Shown here: piece after piece, positions 1 to 7,985 of the stretch
How positions within the stretch are numbered: the first letter of the stretch is position 1
How the letters are laid out: every line of letters starts with the position of its first letter
Origin: Microbacterium sp. p3-SID336
Lineage (GTDB): Bacteria > Actinomycetota > Actinomycetes > Actinomycetales > Microbacteriaceae
Direction: 5' to 3'
Assembly: GCF_025143365.1 (NCBI RefSeq)
Contig: NZ_JALXPE010000034.1
Coordinates: 1-45,009, forward strand
DNA length: 45,009 bases
The notes under the pieces: generated by a model
Databases searched by the model: none
What the model saw: the letters and a program-made list of their open reading frames with translations, nothing else
What the model was told of the DNA's origin: nothing
Position numbers and translations under genes: made by a program

Positions 1-1427
1 TACCGCTTCGTCTTGTCGTCGGTCTCCACCACGTCGATCGTGATCTTCTCGAGCGGTCGGTCGTCGTCGAGCTCGTCGTCCAGCACCTCATCGCCGAGGA
101 AGGTCTCCTCGGGCGACGTCTCCTCCTCGACCTCGACCTCCGCGACCTCGACCTCGGCGTCCTCGTCGTCCGCATCGATCGAAGCCTCGGCGAGTGGCGC
201 GGGGAGTCCGTCGTCGCTGAAGATGCCGTCGGGGCGGATGAGCTCGCGCACCTCGGCCATGAAGCTCGTCAGCTGCTGCTGCTGCCAGCGCAGCTGCCGC
301 GTCCGGTCTTCGGCGTCGTGCAGCACCGCGGTCGTGTGACCGGTGACCGCGTCCACGATCTTCTGCGACTTCACGCGCGCCCTGTCGAGGATCTCTCGGG
401 CGCGCACCTGCGCATCGGCCTCGATGGCCTGCGCCTGCGACCGCATCAGCTTCTCGTAGTCGTCGGCCTTCGCCGAGATGCGCTGCGCGTGCTCCAGCGA
501 CGCGGTGACCTGCTCGTTGGCGTCCGTGGTGATGCGCTCGGCATGCGCGACGGCCTGGTTGTGCAGCACCAGGAACTCCTGCTGCGCGTCGTCCTGCCGG
601 CGGGTCAGGCTCTCCTCGAACTCGAGCACGCGCGCGTTCATCTCGCGCACCTCGCGCTCGGCGTCCGCACGCAGCTGGGTGGTCTCCCTGGTGACCAGCG
701 AGCGCAGTGCTGCGGCACCCTTCTCCGCCTCGGTGCGGATCGCGGTCGCCTCCTGCGACGCCTGGTTCACCTTCTCCGCGGCGTGCGCGGCCTCACGCTC
801 GATGCGCGCCTCGTGGGCCGTGTACTCGGTCTCCATCTTCAGGCGGACCTGGTCGGCGTCGCGCTGCGCCTGGGAGGTGATCCGCTCGGCGTCGGCCTGT
901 GCTTCCGCACGCTGCGCCGCGACCTCTTCCCTGGCCGCCGCCATGAGGCGGTCCGCCTGCACGGCCGCGTTCTGGATGAGCACGTTGGCCTGCTCCTCGG
1001 CCACGCGCAGGATCGCCTCGAACTGCTGGCGCGACGGGGCCTCGCCGCCATCGGCCTGCGGGGTGTCGACCAGCTCGGAGGTCAGTGTCGCCACCTGCTG
1101 CTCGGCATCCGCGGCCTTGGCGTTCGCGGCAGCGAGCTCCGCCTCTAGCGCCTCGCGCGCCGCGCGCTCCTCGGCGCGGACGGCCTCGACCGAATCGGTG
1201 GCACCCCTCTGCGCCTCGGCGAGCTCGTCCGACACGCGCTGCAGCTGTGTGCGCAGCGAGCTCAGCGCGGCATCCACCTCGCCCTTGTCGTACCCGCGGA
1301 ACCCGATCGTGAACGCCGACGGCGCCCCCGACCCGGACTGCTGCTCCCGCGGCGTGGTCTCGATCAACTGGTCGAAGAAGTCCGGCGACCGCTCGTCGTC
1401 GCGGGAGCTGCCCGAGGATTCGCTCAT
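1..1427 (-). CDS. DivIVA-domain coiled-coil cell-division/polarity protein
   Basis: Reading leftwards from ATG 1427 gives 475 sense codons, and the next codon begins TA at the window edge, so the gene is complete or lacks only its stop. A DivIVA-like segment lies near residues 39-75 (key stretch FRGYDKGEVDAAL). It is followed by about 300 residues of Ala/Glu/Arg-rich coiled coil and an acidic Asp/Glu-rich tail. DivIVA relatives bind curved membrane at poles and septa and recruit growth or division proteins; at about 475 residues this one is longer than the main polar growth DivIVA (Wag31 type), so it is probably a second, scaffold-like member. ATG 1433 is also in frame, but AGAAAGG sits about 7 nt before 1427 and only 1 nt before 1433, so 1427 is preferred. 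A -10-like TAGGCT at 1568-1573 would give a leader of about 130 nt. Family is fairly sure; exact role is inferred. Confidence 0.8.
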   Translation of the reverse strand, partial: MSESSGSSRDDERSPDFFDQLIETTPREQQSGSGAPSAFTIGFRGYDKGEVDAALSSLRTQLQRVSDELAEAQRGATDSVEAVRAEERAAREALEAELAAANAKAADAEQQVATLTSELVDTPQADGGEAPSRQQFEAILRVAEEQANVLIQNAAVQADRLMAAAREEVAAQRAEAQADAERITSQAQRDADQVRLKMETEYTAHEARIEREAAHAAEKVNQASQEATAIRTEAEKGAAALRSLVTRETTQLRADAEREVREMNARVLEFEESLTRRQDDAQQEFLVLHNQAVAHAERITTDANEQVTASLEHAQRISAKADDYEKLMRSQAQAIEADAQVRAREILDRARVKSQKIVDAVTGHTTAVLHDAEDRTRQLRWQQQQLTSFMAEVRELIRPDGIFSDDGLPAPLAEASIDADDEDAEVEVAEVEVEEETSPEETFLGDEVLDDELDDDRPLEKITIDVVETDDKTKR

Positions 1428-1567
1428 GTTCATGCCTTTCTGGCGTGTCCACACGCGGAGCGGGGGCTCCGTGCACGGGACGGGATCGCACGCACGGGCG
1501 AGGAGGTCGCCCGGCATACGCCACGACGGTGTCCTCGTCGGAGGCGGACCGGCGCGGCGCGGGTCCT

Positions 1568-1573
1568 AGCCTA
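1568..1573 (-). promoter_or_regulatory. -10 element for the DivIVA-type gene
   Basis: TAGGCT on the minus strand upstream of the start at 1427. No clear -35 was seen. The rest of the 1434-1631 gap holds no convincing gene. Confidence 0.4.
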
Positions 1574-1631
1574 GTTGCGACCGGCGCAGAGCGTGAGTCC
1601 GTCTTCGATGCGCCCGAGCGGCGGCACGACC

Positions 1632-2156
1632 TCAGGCGTCGCGGGACCAGCGTGCGTTGCGATCGTCGAGCAGCGGACCCCGACTGTACGAGGCCGACGG
1701 CCCCGCGGTGACCGGCACCCCGCGCGCCTCGGCCTCCGCCGTCACGCGGGAGCGCAGGTCCTTCCACAGGGGCGCGGTCTGCGGGAACCCCATGTACTCG
1801 CGGAACGTCTCGACCCGCAGGAGCATCGCATCGCCGTCGGGGAGGAGACGGATCACGGTGTCGTCCGGCTCGACGAAGCGGATGCCGATGGTCTCGCCCC
1901 CCAGGGAGAGGAAGTCCTTGCTCCGGGTCTGCCGAGCCGTGGCGAGGATCGCCTGCGCCTCCGCCGCGGGTGCGTGGATCCGCAGTGTCGTCCCGAACTC
2001 GGCCAGCGCCCTCTGCACCTGCTCCTGCGCGAAACGTCTCCCTGCGCGCTCACCCGCGGCCGTGGCACTGCGGTTCAGCCAGGGGCGCAGGAACGCCGCG
2101 CCGACGATGATGGCCAGGATGACCACCCCGAGCAGGAGGAAGAGAACGGTATCCAC
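1632..2156 (-). CDS. Single-pass membrane-anchored hypothetical protein
   Basis: A 174-residue protein starting at GTG 2156, placed because one strongly hydrophobic segment (about residues 3-24) follows directly. After the anchor comes an Arg/Ala-rich helical region and then an alpha/beta-looking cytoplasmic or extracellular domain of about 130 residues with no catalytic motif that I recognise. It lies 29 bp downstream of the small protein ending at 2186 and on the same strand, so the two are likely co-transcribed. No good ribosome-binding site precedes the start. Longer upstream extensions in this frame overlap the neighbouring gene and have no hydrophobic or conserved character. Function unknown. 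Confidence 0.65.
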   Translation of the reverse strand: MDTVLFLLLGVVILAIIVGAAFLRPWLNRSATAAGERAGRRFAQEQVQRALAEFGTTLRIHAPAAEAQAILATARQTRSKDFLSLGGETIGIRFVEPDDTVIRLLPDGDAMLLRVETFREYMGFPQTAPLWKDLRSRVTAEAEARGVPVTAGPSASYSRGPLLDDRNARWSRDA

Positions 2157-2185
2157 GGGGGTGGCGGGGGACGGGGCAGTCGGCC

Positions 2186-2488
2186 TCAGAGGTCCGAGAG
2201 GTGATCGAGGACCAGTTCGCCGGTGGCATTCAGGCCCTGCATGATCTCCTGAATGCGACGCGGATCGACCACGTGGATGTCGGGCTGGTCGAAGCCGAAC
2301 TGCAGCGGGATGGCGGGATGGATCCAGACGCTCGCGCGACGATCGATGCCGCCGTCCACCGGCTTCCAGGTCATCATGAAGCTCTCCTGGCGACGGAGCT
2401 TCGTCGCGATCACGAGCTTCAGGTGCGCAAGGGTCTCGTCGTCGATCACGATCGGATCGGAGTGCCCGTCGTAACGCAGTCTGCCCAT
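2186..2488 (-). CDS. Small conserved actinobacterial protein (DUF7882-like)
   Basis: A 100-residue protein beginning MGRLRYDG and containing a DDETLAHLKLVI...KLRR segment, a pattern I recognise from a small protein repeated many times in Microbacteriaceae genomes. Some databases label it misleadingly as an ATP-dependent DNA ligase; the DUF7882 label is from memory and should be confirmed. At this length it cannot be a ligase and has no nucleotidyltransferase lysine motif. A -10 element TACCGT (2496-2501) ends 7 nt before the ATG, so the mRNA is probably leaderless and the start is well fixed. Function unknown. Confidence 0.75.
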   Translation of the reverse strand: MGRLRYDGHSDPIVIDDETLAHLKLVIATKLRRQESFMMTWKPVDGGIDRRASVWIHPAIPLQFGFDQPDIHVVDPRRIQEIMQGLNATGELVLDHLSDL

Positions 2489-2495
2489 ACTGCTG

Positions 2496-2501
2496 ACGGT
2501 A
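2496..2501 (-). promoter_or_regulatory. Leaderless-type -10 (TACCGT)
   Basis: TACCGT on the minus strand, 7 nt before ATG 2488. This spacing puts the transcription start at the start codon. Confidence 0.6.
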
Positions 2502-2630
2502 CACCCCCGCGGGCATCTCTCTGCCTCTCCTCGGTCTCTGGCGCAACCCCCTGTTCGACGCGGTCAGCTCCTGCGTATGGTCGCGATTCGGGCGGGAAAT
2601 CGGTGCAAGGGCCAGGAGGTGGCGATCGCG

Positions 2631-2906
2631 ATGACCGAGGACAGCGGGGACGTGCGCGCGCGCATCGTGGTGAACGACAGTGATTTCCTGCTTGCCGACA
2701 GTCGCGCGGTCGACAAGCTGAAGGCCGACATCCGCGAGGCGATCGCGCGCGGAGGCGGTTTCGTCGATTTCACGCCGGCGGGGGGAAGCCTGGTCAGCGT
2801 TCTCGTGTCGACGGCGACGCATATCGTGATCGCGGTCGAGGAGGCGCACGTCGCGGATCTGCCGGACGACCCCGAGCCGTACAGCGGCGTGTACGACCTG
2901 CTGTGA
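2631..2906 (+). CDS. Hypothetical 91-residue protein
   Basis: Start chosen at ATG 2631 because AGGAGGT lies at 2614-2620, 10 nt upstream; in-frame starts further upstream (from 2577) lack such a site. The predicted protein is acidic and soluble, with alternating beta and alpha character, a hydrophobic strand near SLVSVLVSTATHIVIAV and a C-terminal SGVYDLL. No cysteine, membrane segment or catalytic motif is seen. It stands alone between a divergent small gene and the secreted LytM gene. I do not recognise a family. Confidence 0.6.
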   Translation: MTEDSGDVRARIVVNDSDFLLADSRAVDKLKADIREAIARGGGFVDFTPAGGSLVSVLVSTATHIVIAVEEAHVADLPDDPEPYSGVYDLL

Positions 2907-2990
2907 GGCGCGCGCGGCCCCGTGAGGACGCGCCGTGGAAAATCCTGTGGTGGCCGGGTGGCGTTGGCGGGTGCGGCAGCACCTGCTTGG

Positions 2991-2996
2991 TACGGT
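2991..2996 (+). promoter_or_regulatory. -10 element for the LytM/FG-GAP gene
   Basis: TACGGT about 54 nt before ATG 3050. It would give a leader of roughly 45 nt carrying an AGGAGAG ribosome-binding site. The -35 is not clear. Confidence 0.4.
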
Positions 2997-3049
2997 GACG
3001 ACGGTGGACATCACGTCCCTGGGGCCGCTGAGCAGGAGAGATCGTCGAG

Positions 3050-4375
3050 ATGAAGCGCACGTCCCGTCTGCGCCGTGGCCGCATCGGGATCGTCGTCGTG
3101 CTCGCGATGATGCTCGGCACCCTCGCTCCCGCCCTCACCGCGGGTGATCCCGCTGTGGCCGCCGCGCCGGACGGTTACATGGTCTATCCGTCGTCCGGCA
3201 ACATCCAGTCGAAGGTCGGCGACGGCTGCCGCGGCAACTACCGGGCCCACGACGGCATCGACATCTCCGGAAACGGCGGCACCCCGATCCTCGCCGCGTA
3301 CGACGGCGTCGTGCGCACCCGCACCTACAACGGCGGCTACGGCAACTACACGGACATCGAGCACCCCGGTGGCTACGTCACGCGTTACGCACACATGGCG
3401 GGGACGCCCTGGTACGCCCCCGGCACGAAGGTGCTGCGCGGGCAGCAGATCGGCGTGGTCGGCAACACCGGCAACTCCGCCGCCTACCACCTGCACTTCG
3501 AGGTGTGGCTCAACGGTCGGGTGTGGTCAGGCATCAACGACGGCTTCACCTGCCTCTCCAACGTGACGCGAGGCGGCACGATCCCGCTGTTCATCCCCGG
3601 CCTCGGCACCGGCGCCGGCATGGTCGCCTCGGCCGACTACACCGGCGACGGCAATGCGGACGTGCTGGTCGTCGCGGGCAACGGGGATCTGCGCATCCGC
3701 ACCGGCAACGGGCAGGGCGTGTTCGCCCCGGCGACCACCGCACTCGGGCTCTGGGGCGGCACCAGGCGACACGTCACCCACGGCGACTTCAACGGCGACA
3801 ACAAGGCCGATGTGCTCGCCGCCAGGGTGGACGGCACACTCGAGTTCTTCGCCGGCAACGGGGCGGGCGGTTTCGCCGTCGGCAAGGCCATCGGCAACGG
3901 CTGGTACGGGCTGCTGCACGTCGTCTCGGGTGCGGACTTCACGGGGGACGGCAAGCAGGACGTCATCGGTGTGTCCGCCAGCGGGGTGATGACCCTCTAC
4001 GAGGGCAACGGGTCCGGGGGGTTCACCGGGCGCACCACCCTGATCGGCAGCGGCTGGCAGGGATTCCAGTACATCGTCGCCGGCGACTTCGACAACGACG
4101 GCCGCGGCGACCTCATGGCCGCGTCCGACACCGGCAGTCTCTACTTCTACCGCGGCGTCAACAACGGCTTCCAGAATGCACGCCTGGTCGGTGAGGGGTG
4201 GCTCGAGTTCACGGGCATGAGCGGCGGCGTGGACTACAACGGCGACCGGCGCGCCGATCTCGTCGGCCGCACGGCCGCGGGGCAGCTCTACCTCTACACG
4301 GGCCTCGGCGACGGCACGTTCGGCGCGAAGAACCTCGTGGGAAGCGACTGGAGCAGCTACCTCACGTTCGAGTAG
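3050..4375 (+). CDS. Secreted M23 (LytM) peptidase with FG-GAP/VCBS repeats
   Basis: A 441-residue protein with a basic N-terminus and hydrophobic signal peptide (about residues 10-38, Ala-rich cleavage region). The LytM domain spans about residues 45-165 with the zinc ligands H67 and D71 (HxxxD) and H147/H149 (HLHFEV). The C-terminal half (about 185-440) has at least five acidic calcium-binding-type motifs (such as DYTGDGNADV, DFNGDNKADV and DFDNDGRGDL), typical of FG-GAP/VCBS beta-propeller blades. LytM enzymes cut peptide cross-links of peptidoglycan; the propeller probably binds cell-wall polymer or another surface ligand, which is inference. AGGAGAG precedes the ATG. The gene appears monocistronic. 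Confidence 0.88.
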   Translation: MKRTSRLRRGRIGIVVVLAMMLGTLAPALTAGDPAVAAAPDGYMVYPSSGNIQSKVGDGCRGNYRAHDGIDISGNGGTPILAAYDGVVRTRTYNGGYGNYTDIEHPGGYVTRYAHMAGTPWYAPGTKVLRGQQIGVVGNTGNSAAYHLHFEVWLNGRVWSGINDGFTCLSNVTRGGTIPLFIPGLGTGAGMVASADYTGDGNADVLVVAGNGDLRIRTGNGQGVFAPATTALGLWGGTRRHVTHGDFNGDNKADVLAARVDGTLEFFAGNGAGGFAVGKAIGNGWYGLLHVVSGADFTGDGKQDVIGVSASGVMTLYEGNGSGGFTGRTTLIGSGWQGFQYIVAGDFDNDGRGDLMAASDTGSLYFYRGVNNGFQNARLVGEGWLEFTGMSGGVDYNGDRRADLVGRTAAGQLYLYTGLGDGTFGAKNLVGSDWSSYLTFE

Positions 4376-4389
4376 GACACCGCCCCGCG

Positions 4390-4395
4390 TATCGT
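4390..4395 (+). promoter_or_regulatory. Leaderless-type -10 (TATCGT)
   Basis: TATCGT ends 6 nt before ATG 4402, which supports that start over the longer open frame beginning inside the previous gene. Confidence 0.6.
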
Positions 4396-4401
4396 GGTCG
4401 C

Positions 4402-5247
4402 ATGGCCGCCCCCACGTTCGACGAGATCGCGGCCGAGCTGTACGCAGGACCTCCCGAGGAGTTCGTCTCGGCGCGCAATGCCAGGGCCAAGGATGCCGGG
4501 GACGCAGCGGTCTCCGCGGCCGTGAAGGCGCTGCGCAAACCGTCGGTCGCGGCGTGGGTGGTCAACCTCTTCGCCAGGGAGCGCGCGGCCCAGCTGGGGG
4601 AGGCGCTGAGTCTGGCGGCGGAGCTCCGGGAGGCACAGGCCGACCTGGACGCACCGGCTCTGGCGAAGCTGGGCAGAGAGAGGCGTGCCCTCACGCGGCG
4701 GCTCGCGCAGACGGCGGGGGAGCTCGCGGGCTCCCGCGGCGAGCGGGTGACGCCCGCGACGCTCGACGCGGTGGAGCAGACCATCTCGGCGGCCTTCTTC
4801 GACCAGGACGCCGCGGCCGCGGTGGCCTCGGGGCGGTTGGTGCGCGCGCTGGAGCCCACGGCGTCGACGGACGACATCCGCGACGCGGTCGCCGGAGAAC
4901 TGCCGACGCTGCAGCCGAGTGCGCCGCGTCCGCCGGACGAGCTGCAGGCGCGCCGGGAGCGGCGTGAGGCCGAGCGCCGCGTCACCACTGCGGAGAAGGA
5001 CCTCGCAGCCGCGGAGCGCGCTTTCGCGAAGCAGGACGAGGTCGTGCAGACACTGACCGCGCGCGCGGAGGAGCTGGCGGACGGCATTGCCGACCTCGAG
5101 GCGCAGCTCGAGCGGCTGCGGGCGGAGGCCGAGCGCGTGGAGCACGACCTTCCCGCGGAGACCGAGAAGCGGGCGGAGGCGGCGGAGCGGAAGGACGCGG
5201 CGGCGGACGCGGTGGCCGAGGCGAAGCAGGCGCTCGACGAGCTGTGA
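4402..5247 (+). CDS. Actinobacterial coiled-coil hypothetical protein
   Basis: A 281-residue, Ala/Glu/Arg-rich protein with no signal peptide or membrane segment. The N-terminal part (MAAPTFDEIAAELY, then KPSVAAWVVNLFARE) has the look of a family I have seen in many actinobacteria, of unknown function. From about residue 175 to the end it is a continuous predicted coiled coil. The start is set by a leaderless-type -10 6 nt upstream. It is unlinked to its neighbours by spacing. Role unknown; a structural or nucleoid-associated part is possible but unsupported. Confidence 0.7.
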   Translation: MAAPTFDEIAAELYAGPPEEFVSARNARAKDAGDAAVSAAVKALRKPSVAAWVVNLFARERAAQLGEALSLAAELREAQADLDAPALAKLGRERRALTRRLAQTAGELAGSRGERVTPATLDAVEQTISAAFFDQDAAAAVASGRLVRALEPTASTDDIRDAVAGELPTLQPSAPRPPDELQARRERREAERRVTTAEKDLAAAERAFAKQDEVVQTLTARAEELADGIADLEAQLERLRAEAERVEHDLPAETEKRAEAAERKDAAADAVAEAKQALDEL

Positions 5248-5366
5248 TCCTGCGGGTGGGTCCGTGAGGATCCCGCGCCGTTCGGCAGCGGGGCGGTCGT
5301 GAGCGTGCCGGGGCATGGCTCGACGGGTATGGCAGGATGGCGGGCACACCGAAAGGCGGGGGCCTC

Positions 5367-5774
5367 GTGCGCAGATCCATCACAGTCGCGGGTGCGAGCG
5401 GAGGGCTGCTGATGCTCGGTGTGCTGCTGACGGGCTGCATATCCGGAACCTCGTACGCCGTGCTCGATCGCGAGGCCGAGGCGGCCGACGCCCTGCCTGG
5501 CGCGGTGGAGACCGAGCTGCTCGAACCGGAGACCGCGCGATTCGTCGGAGAGGACGACGGCGCATCGCTGTGGCTCGTCCGCGGGGTGGAGGCGAGCACG
5601 ATCTGCCTGGTGGCGTACCGCAGCGACGACGCCTGGGTCTCCGGCTGCTCCGGGGAGGGCGGCGGGCTCGCCGTGCGTGGCGAGGTCGGCTCCTGGGAGG
5701 TGGCGCCCGACGGCGCTCCGGCCCCCGCCGGCACCAGGAAGCTCTTCGACAACATCTTCATCCCGGAGCGCTGA
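5367..5774 (+). CDS. Putative lipoprotein
   Basis: From GTG 5367 the product is 135 residues: VRRS, a hydrophobic stretch and a lipobox LLTGC with the lipidated cysteine at residue 24. GAAAGG at 5351-5356 lies 10 nt upstream. The in-frame ATG at 5337 adds ten polar residues before the signal and is less likely. The mature part contains two further cysteines and ends near the LFDNIFIPER stretch. No enzyme motif is seen. It is convergent with the DUF1772-like gene, with only 12 bp between their ends. Anchored to the outer face of the membrane; function unknown. Confidence 0.7.
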   Translation: MRRSITVAGASGGLLMLGVLLTGCISGTSYAVLDREAEAADALPGAVETELLEPETARFVGEDDGASLWLVRGVEASTICLVAYRSDDAWVSGCSGEGGGLAVRGEVGSWEVAPDGAPAPAGTRKLFDNIFIPER

Positions 5775-5786
5775 GTCGCGGCGCTC

Positions 5787-6245
5787 TCAGACCAGGAGCG
5801 CCCACACGGTGACCGCGATGGCGAGGACGGACGTTGCCGAGCGCACGCCGTTGAGCACGTTCCACCGGCGTTCGAACGCTGTGCGTGCCGCCGTCGCCGA
5901 TGAGGACGAGCCCTCCAGGGCGTTGTTCAGCGGGACGTTCCCGGCGACAGTGACGACGATCGCCCCGAGGAGGAACACGACTCCGCCGGCGGCGAGCAGC
6001 CATCCGCGCGCGCCGGTCAGATCGAGCAGCCCTGCCCAGACGAGGAACACCGGAGGCAGGAAGATCGGCAGCAGGAACAGCGGGTTCACCACGGCGCGGT
6101 TGATCGCTCGCATCGACGTCACGAAAGTCTGGTCGTCCGTGCGCGCCAGGCCCGGCATGACCCCGGTCGAGAAGGACCAGAATGTGCCTCCTCCGAGCGC
6201 GAGAAGGACGAGACCGATGGCGGCGAGTGCGTCAGTGAGCTCCAC
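5787..6245 (-). CDS. DUF1772/anthrone-oxygenase-like membrane protein
   Basis: A 152-residue protein with four predicted membrane helices (around residues 5-25, 45-70, 77-100 and 130-150) and the conserved middle VNPLFLLPIF and GNVPLNNAL features of the DUF1772 family. GNxxxNxxL is the family hallmark, and characterised fungal relatives act as anthrone oxygenases, but bacterial members are mostly uncharacterised. GTG 6245 is chosen because TAGAGT (6253-6258) ends 7 nt upstream, giving a leaderless mRNA; GTG 6254 is in frame but lies inside that hexamer. It follows the ECF42 sigma gene on the same strand but probably has its own promoter. Confidence 0.75.
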   Translation of the reverse strand: MELTDALAAIGLVLLALGGGTFWSFSTGVMPGLARTDDQTFVTSMRAINRAVVNPLFLLPIFLPPVFLVWAGLLDLTGARGWLLAAGGVVFLLGAIVVTVAGNVPLNNALEGSSSSATAARTAFERRWNVLNGVRSATSVLAIAVTVWALLV

Positions 6246-6252
6246 GTCGGGC

Positions 6253-6258
6253 ACTCTA
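6253..6258 (-). promoter_or_regulatory. Leaderless-type -10 (TAGAGT)
   Basis: TAGAGT on the minus strand, 7 nt before GTG 6245. It suggests that the DUF1772-like gene has a promoter of its own rather than being only the last gene of the sigma-factor operon. Confidence 0.5.
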
Positions 6259-6351
6259 CGACATGGCCACGACGTGGGGCGGCGGCGAGTGCCAGGACGA
6301 CCTCGGCGACGCGGACGGCCCCTGGCCCGAGGGCGCCGTGCCGAGCCCGGG

Positions 6352-7587
6352 TCAGTCGCCGGATGCCTTCCGGGAGAGGTAGCGGTGCTCGGGTTCGTTC
6401 GACGTCAGATCGGCGGCGGCCAGGAAGTCCTCTCGAGCCGCGGGATCCCCCTCGGCTTCGCGAAGGTGCGCGCGGATCGCGAGGGCGCGGTGCTGCGTCA
6501 GCGGATGCTGGAGGAGTCCGTGCTCGCGGTCCAGCTCTTCGAGCAGGGCGATGGCGCGCGCGGGTCCGAAGGCGTGGGCGACGGCGACGACCCGGGCGAG
6601 CCGGACGGGTCCGCTGGGTTCGACCTGTTCGAGTGCCAGGTACAGAGCCGCGATCTGCGCCCAATCGGTCTGCTCGGTCGTGGGAGCGGAGGCGTGCTCG
6701 GCGGCGATCGCGGCCTGCAGCCGGTACGTTCCCACGTCCCCCTGGGACCACGCCGCACGGATGAGTTCGGACCCCTCCCGGATGGACGCCTGGTCCCAGC
6801 GTGTGCGGTCCTGGTCGGAGAGGGGGACGAGGTCACCGTCGGCCGTGGCGCGTGTCGCGCGTCGCGAGTCGATCAGCAGCATGAGCGCGAGAAGACCCGT
6901 CGGCTCCGGATCGTCCGGGACGAGGGCGTGGAGGAGTCGCGCGAGTTGGATCGCCTCGCCGGTGAGGTCCGTGCGGGTGAGCTCGGTGCCGGTGGTGACC
7001 GTGTATCCCTCGTTGAAGATCAGGTACAGCACTCGCATGACGGCGGAGAGGCGTGTCGGGAGGTCGTCGTCGGCAGCGAACTCGAACCGCGCGCCGCTGT
7101 TGCGGATCTGCTGCTTCGCGCGGCTGATCCGCACCGCCATCGTCTGCTCCGTCACGCCATAGGCGTGCGCGATCTCCGCGGTGGTCAACCCGCCGACGGC
7201 GCGCAGCGTCAGGGCGATGCGGGAGGCGGAGGACAGGGCGGGATGACAGCACAGCAGCAGCAGGTTCAGGCTGTCGTCGTGGTCGGCCGGGGTCGGGTGC
7301 GAGAAGGGTGTGTGCGGTTCGGAGGCCACGTACTGCTCTTCGCGGCGGCGGTCGGCCGATTCGGCGCGCAGCGTGTCGACCATGCGGCGGTAGGCGACGC
7401 GGATCAGCCACGACCGGGGCTGCGCGGGGACAGCGTCCGGCCGCCACTGCTGGCTGGCGGCGAGCAGCGCGTCCTGCGTGGCCTCCTCGGCGATGTCGAA
7501 GTGACCGAAGCGGCGCACCAACGCCCCGAGGACCTGCGGCGCCTCCGTGCGCAGCAGGTCCTCGATGGCGTCGGGTCGGGTCGTCAC
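6352..7587 (-). CDS. ECF42-type RNA polymerase sigma factor
   Basis: A 411-residue protein with a sigma-2 region at the N-terminus (FDIAEEATQDALL, then PRSWLIRVAYRRMVDTLR), a sigma-4 helix-turn-helix near residues 130-175 (GLTTAEIAHAYGVTEQTMAVR), and a long C-terminal extension of about 230 residues carrying LIFNEGYT and LARLLHALVPDDPE. Ordinary ECF sigmas are about 180-200 residues; this extension (DUF6596, TPR-like) plus an adjacent DGPF protein defines the ECF42 group, in which the extension is thought to control activity in place of an anti-sigma factor. GTG 7587 overlaps the DGPF gene stop by 4 nt, so the two are translationally coupled. It is the likely regulator of the mirrored promoters near 8.7-8.9 kb. 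Confidence 0.9.
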   Translation of the reverse strand: MTTRPDAIEDLLRTEAPQVLGALVRRFGHFDIAEEATQDALLAASQQWRPDAVPAQPRSWLIRVAYRRMVDTLRAESADRRREEQYVASEPHTPFSHPTPADHDDSLNLLLLCCHPALSSASRIALTLRAVGGLTTAEIAHAYGVTEQTMAVRISRAKQQIRNSGARFEFAADDDLPTRLSAVMRVLYLIFNEGYTVTTGTELTRTDLTGEAIQLARLLHALVPDDPEPTGLLALMLLIDSRRATRATADGDLVPLSDQDRTRWDQASIREGSELIRAAWSQGDVGTYRLQAAIAAEHASAPTTEQTDWAQIAALYLALEQVEPSGPVRLARVVAVAHAFGPARAIALLEELDREHGLLQHPLTQHRALAIRAHLREAEGDPAAREDFLAAADLTSNEPEHRYLSRKASGD

Positions 7588-7952
7588 GCGAAGTCGTCGC
7601 CCATGATCGGACGGATCTCCATCGGCTCGCCGAGCATCTCGACCATGCGTGCGACGATGTCCTTCGCCCGTTCCACGCCGGACACGTCGATCACGGCGAA
7701 CGACGCGAGGACCTCCTTCAGCTCGACGAAGGGGCCGTCGGTCATGACGATGTTCCCGTCGACTTTGCGCACGGTCGTGGACACGGCCGGATGCCCGAGT
7801 CCTTCGGTGCTGACGAACTCTCCGCTGGCACGCAGCTCGGCTTCGAACTGCTGATACGCGGCGAAGGCGGCGAGCGCCTCCTCGGTGGGAGCATCCGCGG
7901 TGGAGGCGTCCCAGCTGCTGCTCGGCGTGTAGCCGAGAATGAGGAACTTCAC
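7584..7952 (-). CDS. DGPF/YCII-domain protein, ECF42 partner
   Basis: A 122-residue protein starting MKFLILGY and containing the signature TDGPFVELKEVLASFAVIDV, typical of the YCII-related DGPF family. These small ferredoxin-like-fold proteins are almost always found beside ECF42 sigma factors, often in several copies; their biochemical role is not established. The GTG start at 7952 has GAGGAG 8 nt upstream. The gene lies 33 bp downstream of the DUF998 gene and overlaps the sigma gene by 4 nt, so all three form one transcript. Confidence 0.9.
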   Translation of the reverse strand: MKFLILGYTPSSSWDASTADAPTEEALAAFAAYQQFEAELRASGEFVSTEGLGHPAVSTTVRKVDGNIVMTDGPFVELKEVLASFAVIDVSGVERAKDIVARMVEMLGEPMEIRPIMGDDFA

Positions 7953-7985
7953 GGTCTCATCTCCTCGAGTCGGTGGGAGTCCAGG

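Noticed and set aside
318..1569. Plus-strand open frames over the first 1.5 kb
   Set aside because: Antisense to the DivIVA-type protein, whose coiled-coil sequence is clearly the coding one.
2186..2488. DNA ligase label for the 100-residue protein
   Set aside because: Too short and without the ligase KxDG motif; the label appears to be a database carry-over.
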